A DNA stretch of 64,000 nucleotides. Source: CAYOWQ01 sp964407695. Its GTDB lineage: Bacteria > Planctomycetota > Phycisphaerae > Phycisphaerales > SM1A02. The first letter of the stretch is position 1, and each line of letters starts with the position of its first letter. Location of the stretch: contig CAYOWQ010000010.1 of NCBI GenBank assembly GCA_964407695.1, forward strand, positions 62,001 to 126,000, given 5' to 3'. Below the pieces are notes generated by a model. It saw nothing but the letters and a program-made list of their open reading frames with translations, had not been told where the DNA came from and did no database searches. The position numbers and the translations under genes were made by a program. This document shows, in pieces, positions 61,039 to 64,000 of this stretch.

Positions 61039-61842
61039 ATGTCGGACTCGATCTTTGAACGCGGCTCGATCATCGGCATGGTGCATGTCGCAGCCCTGCC
61101 CGGAACGCCTCGGCACAAACTTCTGGTGGATCGCATCGTTGAAGAGGCGGTGGAGGAAGCTCGACTGCTTGCGGCCGCGGGTTTTGACGGCGTTCTCATC
61201 GAGAACATGCACGACGTGCCCTATCTGAGACGCGATGTCGGGCCGGAGGTCGTGGCGTGCATGACGAGGATCGCGACAGAGGTGCGAACGGCGGTCAAGG
61301 TCAGGGTTGGAATCCAGATTCTTGCGGGTGCCAATGCGGCTTCATTGGCGGTGGCACATGCGACGGGCCTGGACTTCATTCGTGCCGAGGGCTTCGTCTT
61401 TGCGTCGATTGCCGACGAGGGGCTGATCGCCGATGCGGATGCCGGCCCGCTGCTTCGCTATCGTCGGGCCATCGGGGCTGATCAGGTGAAGGTGTTCGCC
61501 GATATCAAGAAGAAGCATTCAGCACACGCCATCACTGCGGACGTTTCGATCGCGGAAACCGCCAGTGGGGCGGAGTTCTTCGGCGCCGACGGCGTCGTGG
61601 TGACCGGGGCTTCGACAAGCGATCCTGCCGATCTTGACGACCTCCGCCGCGTGCGAGGGAGCGTCGACATTCCAGTCTTCGTTGGATCGGGCGCCACGCC
61701 CGAGCAGTTGCCAGCTCTGTTCGCCCAGGCTGAAGTCGTGATCGTCGGTTCCTGGATCAAGCGCAACGGTCATTGGGCTGAACCCATTGATCCCGTGCGG
61801 GCGGCGGAGTTTCGGCGTGCTGCAATCCGGGCCGTCGCATGA
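61039..61842 (+). CDS. BtpA-family TIM-barrel protein
   Basis: 267 residues. BtpA/SgcQ-like (beta/alpha)8 barrel with IIGMVHVAALPGTPRH, DGVLIENMHDVPY, VKVRVGIQILAGANA and VFVGSGATPEQL. BtpA affects photosystem I in cyanobacteria; non-photosynthetic homologues such as SgcQ are of unknown function. It starts 5 bases after the Dabb gene, so one transcript is likely. Confidence 0.87.
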   Translation: MSDSIFERGSIIGMVHVAALPGTPRHKLLVDRIVEEAVEEARLLAAAGFDGVLIENMHDVPYLRRDVGPEVVACMTRIATEVRTAVKVRVGIQILAGANAASLAVAHATGLDFIRAEGFVFASIADEGLIADADAGPLLRYRRAIGADQVKVFADIKKKHSAHAITADVSIAETASGAEFFGADGVVVTGASTSDPADLDDLRRVRGSVDIPVFVGSGATPEQLPALFAQAEVVIVGSWIKRNGHWAEPIDPVRAAEFRRAAIRAVA

Positions 61843-61870
61843 TTTGCGGAAACGAACCTAAACTACGCGC

Positions 61871-62758
61871 ATGAAGGTCTGGCTGAATGGCTGTGTCGTT
61901 CCGAGAGAATCGGCGCTGGTAAGCGTTTTCGATCGCGGCTATCTGTTTGGAGACGGGGTCTATGAGGTACTTCGATACTTCAACGGGCGCCCTCTGGATA
62001 TGGAGGCTCACGTTCGGCGGCTGGAGCGGAGCCTGGCTCTGGCACGAATGACGGGCTTCGACGCTCGGAGCATCGAATCGATCGGCACAGCACTGCTGGA
62101 GGCCAATGAGATCTCGGAGGCGTCGTTCTACGTCCAGGTGACCCGCGGCGTTTCTGGCGATCGAAGCCACATTCCCCCGGCGGGAATTCGGCCGGGGTGT
62201 TTTGCCTATGTCTCAGCGGCCCCGCCATTGGGCGACATGAAACGACCGGACGCCCTCCGTGCTGCGGTCATGGAGGATCCTCGATGGAGGCTCTGTTCAA
62301 TCAAGACGACGAGCCTCATGGGCAACGTGATGTGCATGATGGCGGCGGCGGAGGTCGATGCGGATGAAGCCATACTGCATCGCGGCGGGCATGTGGGTGA
62401 GGGAAGTCACACCAATGTTTTTCTTGTGAGGGACGGCGTGCTCGCGACAACACCTTTGGATGATGACCCCCCGATCCTTCACGGTGTGGCGCGGATCATG
62501 GTCCTGGAAGCCGCACGGAAGTCGGGAGTTTCCGTTGAGATACGCCCAATCGGCGTGGAGGAACTTCCCCGCGCGGACGAAGTCTTCATCACGTCGAGTC
62601 GCAAGATCGTGGCGGCGATCGTCGCTCTGGATGGAGCGCCGCTGGGCGACGGCTCGCCCGGTCCGGTGACGACCTCGATGTTTGAAGCCTGTCGAATGGA
62701 AATTGCCAGGCGAACCGGCGCTGCATTGGAGCGGTGCCCCGCGGGAGCCGCGTCATGA
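61871..62758 (+). CDS. Class IV PLP aminotransferase, D-amino-acid transaminase-like
   Basis: 295 residues. Fold-type IV PLP enzyme with DRGYLFGDGVYEVLR, the PLP lysine in CSIKTTSLMGNVM and EGSHTNVFLVRDG. The dispersed residues fit D-amino-acid transaminase better than IlvE. D-alanine or 4-amino-4-deoxychorismate lyase activities are alternatives. It is coupled by ATGA overlap to coaX (62755-62758). Confidence 0.82.
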   Translation: MKVWLNGCVVPRESALVSVFDRGYLFGDGVYEVLRYFNGRPLDMEAHVRRLERSLALARMTGFDARSIESIGTALLEANEISEASFYVQVTRGVSGDRSHIPPAGIRPGCFAYVSAAPPLGDMKRPDALRAAVMEDPRWRLCSIKTTSLMGNVMCMMAAAEVDADEAILHRGGHVGEGSHTNVFLVRDGVLATTPLDDDPPILHGVARIMVLEAARKSGVSVEIRPIGVEELPRADEVFITSSRKIVAAIVALDGAPLGDGSPGPVTTSMFEACRMEIARRTGAALERCPAGAAS

Positions 62759-63552
62759 ACGGTGCGACATGCGTTGCGATCAGCGTTGGCAATACTCGAA
62801 CACAGCTCGGTCTCTTTGAAGACGGAAAGCTGGTGCGCTCATCGCGGCTGGCCAACGATGACCTGGACGCCGTGCTCAGTACGGCCCGACTCATGATCGA
62901 GGAATCCGGCGAATCAGAGGCTGTTGTGGCCCTGGGCAGCGTGAACGACCGCGTTGCGGACGACCTGAAAGGACGAATTGAGTCCACGACGACCGCGTCG
63001 GTGAGCCGAGTCGGCGATGATCTGGCGATTCCCATCGGCGAGTCGCTCGATCCGGAGACATTAACTGGAATTGACCGACTCTTGAACGCGGCGGCGGCCT
63101 ATGACCGTCTGAAGCAAGCATGCGTCATCGTGGATGCCGGCACCGCCGTGACCGTCGACTTCGTCGACGGCGAGGGCGTGTTTCAGGGCGGGGCCATTGC
63201 GCCGGGCGTTTCGATGCAGCTTCGATCCCTGCATGAAGGGACTGAAGCGCTGCCTCTGATCGAGGCCGCATCGCCCGATCCGGACGCCTTCGGCCGGAAC
63301 ACCCGCCAGGCGATTCTCAATGGCGTTCTCTATGGCCTGCGCGGACTTGTCTGGAAGCTGGTGGAGCGGTACGCCGAAGCGTATGGGGCGTTTCCGACGG
63401 TAATTGCCACGGGTGGCGATGCAGCGCTGCTGTTTGAGGGCGATGAGTTGGTGAACCGCATCGTTCCGGACCTGACGCTCATGGGAATCGAGGTGGCGGT
63501 GCGTCAAGCCATCGGAGGCGATGCGTCAGAGACGGACGCGTCCGCCACATGA
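62755..63552 (+). CDS. coaX: Type III pantothenate kinase
   Basis: 265 residues from the ATG at 62755. First step of coenzyme A synthesis. Phosphate motif 2 IVDAGTAVTVDFVD, the catalytic TGIDRLLNAAAA and a GGAIAPGVSMQL segment are typical CoaX. The phosphate-1 motif usually reads DxGNT but is SVGNT here (Ser for Asp). ATGA overlaps link it to the aminotransferase before it and the partial gene after it. Confidence 0.88.
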   Translation: MNGATCVAISVGNTRTQLGLFEDGKLVRSSRLANDDLDAVLSTARLMIEESGESEAVVALGSVNDRVADDLKGRIESTTTASVSRVGDDLAIPIGESLDPETLTGIDRLLNAAAAYDRLKQACVIVDAGTAVTVDFVDGEGVFQGGAIAPGVSMQLRSLHEGTEALPLIEAASPDPDAFGRNTRQAILNGVLYGLRGLVWKLVERYAEAYGAFPTVIATGGDAALLFEGDELVNRIVPDLTLMGIEVAVRQAIGGDASETDASAT

Positions 63553-64000
63553 CGCGGGCGATTGAAATCAGCGTGTCGAAATCAACGGGGAACGTTCCGG
63601 GGGCGGTGGGAATTCTCGAACTCGCGGGCGATCTCGAGGCCCTGATTCCGAAGTTGTGCGGATCGAAGCCGCTTGCGACCGGAACGCACCGATTGATTGA
63701 CGTTGCGGGGATTGACGAGTGTGTTCTGGCCCGGCCAACGGAGCGGTTGATGTTGCTGATGCCGCATGGCGGTCCGCGGGTGATGCGACAGATCATGGAG
63801 CATCTGGAAGGCCTTGGCGCCAGGATGAATGCGGACGCTCTTTCACCGTTGGATCGGTTTCCAGAAGCCGCCGATGACATCGAGGCGATCATGCTGGAGG
63901 TCCTGGCAACAGCGGCCAGTCCTTTGGCGATCGATCTCCTCCTGGATCAGCCCCAGCGCTGGCGAGTCACGAAATGCCTGACTCCCGAAGATCGGGCTCG
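63549..64000 (+). CDS. Partial MnmE-like protein (N-terminus, runs past the window)
   Basis: The start ATG overlaps the coaX stop by ATGA. The visible about 150 residues (MTRAIEISVSKSTGNVPG onward, LMLLMPHGGPRVMRQIMEHL) resemble the TrmE N-terminal folate-binding domain and the start of the MnmE helical domain (ATAASPLAIDLLL). The GTPase region lies beyond base 64000. The sequence is divergent from standard MnmE, so a MnmE-like paralogue is also possible. Confidence 0.55.
   Translation, partial: MTRAIEISVSKSTGNVPGAVGILELAGDLEALIPKLCGSKPLATGTHRLIDVAGIDECVLARPTERLMLLMPHGGPRVMRQIMEHLEGLGARMNADALSPLDRFPEAADDIEAIMLEVLATAASPLAIDLLLDQPQRWRVTKCLTPEDRA

Noticed and set aside
1..64000. CRISPR arrays, tRNA/rRNA genes, IS elements, prophage
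   Set aside because: No direct-repeat/spacer arrays, no tRNA- or rRNA-like sequences, and no transposase or phage genes were seen. The repeats present are protein-coding modules.

Overview
The window looks like a chromosomal segment of a planctomycete, most likely a Phycisphaerae-type lineage. This is inferred from gene content, not from a marker gene. The DNA is GC-rich. Secreted proteins carry dockerin-like GADLG...W repeats, FG-GAP/ASPIC propellers, thrombospondin type-3 repeats and long cysteine-rich tandem repeats. There is an LptD-like outer-membrane protein, a large Ser/Thr kinase with a kinesin-light-chain-type TPR tail, a DUF58/transglutaminase pair, a MqnA (futalosine) menaquinone gene and an adenosylcobalamin-dependent ribonucleotide reductase. 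I found no rRNA, tRNA, CRISPR array, IS element or prophage.

Layout. 1-4.7 kb: a truncated secreted protein, an NfeD/flotillin membrane pair, a DUF4026/DUF2314-like protein and a lipoprotein. 4.8-9.8 kb: DUF58 and transglutaminase-like membrane proteins (a translationally coupled pair), an LEA14-like lipoprotein and lipoyl synthase. 9.8-16.8 kb: kinase-TPR, a Cys-rich/TSP3 secreted protein, a single-unit PqiA-like protein, and a polyprenyl-phosphate sugar-1-phosphate transferase coupled to a sugar-nucleotide epimerase. 17-24.4 kb: an HTH-TPR regulator with a small secreted protein directly downstream, PilZ, dapA coupled to a Nudix gene, an FG-GAP protein and a DUF1573 protein. 24.8-27.7 kb: a giant secreted Cys-rich repeat protein, interrupted by a run of N bases lying exactly in its repeats. 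27.8-36.4 kb: cyclophilin-like protein, superoxide dismutase, PhnP-like hydrolase, kmo, a RibBX-like riboflavin protein, an M42-like peptidase, nadC and birA. 36.6-44.5 kb: cold-shock protein, histidine kinase, zinc-ribbon membrane protein, mqnA, a multi-HTH sigma-like protein, rplM-rpsI, a CPBP protease and a secreted protein. 44.5-55.5 kb: a protein with a histone-H1-like tail, lptD, PTS EIIA, truD, a bifunctional-nuclease-domain protein, a methyltransferase, a DUF885 peptidase and pcrA. 55.9-64 kb: dcd, nrdJ, a structured intergenic region, a Dabb lipoprotein, a BtpA-like protein, a D-amino-acid-transaminase-like enzyme, coaX and a partial MnmE-like gene.

Functional links visible in the sequence include dNTP supply (dcd followed by nrdJ) and NAD synthesis (kmo and nadC). 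Cofactor synthesis is represented by lipA, birA, the RibB-like gene, mqnA and coaX. Envelope biogenesis is represented by lptD, the WecA-like transferase, the epimerase, the PqiA-like protein and several lipoproteins. Translational coupling through ATGA or TGATG overlaps is common.

The most interesting items are the Cys-rich repeat family shared by two secreted proteins, the RibBX-like protein with metal ligands missing in both domains, the HTH-TPR regulator plus exported-protein pair with a palindrome in front, a lysine-rich H1-like tail on an NTF2-like fold, and the unexplained structured region after nrdJ.
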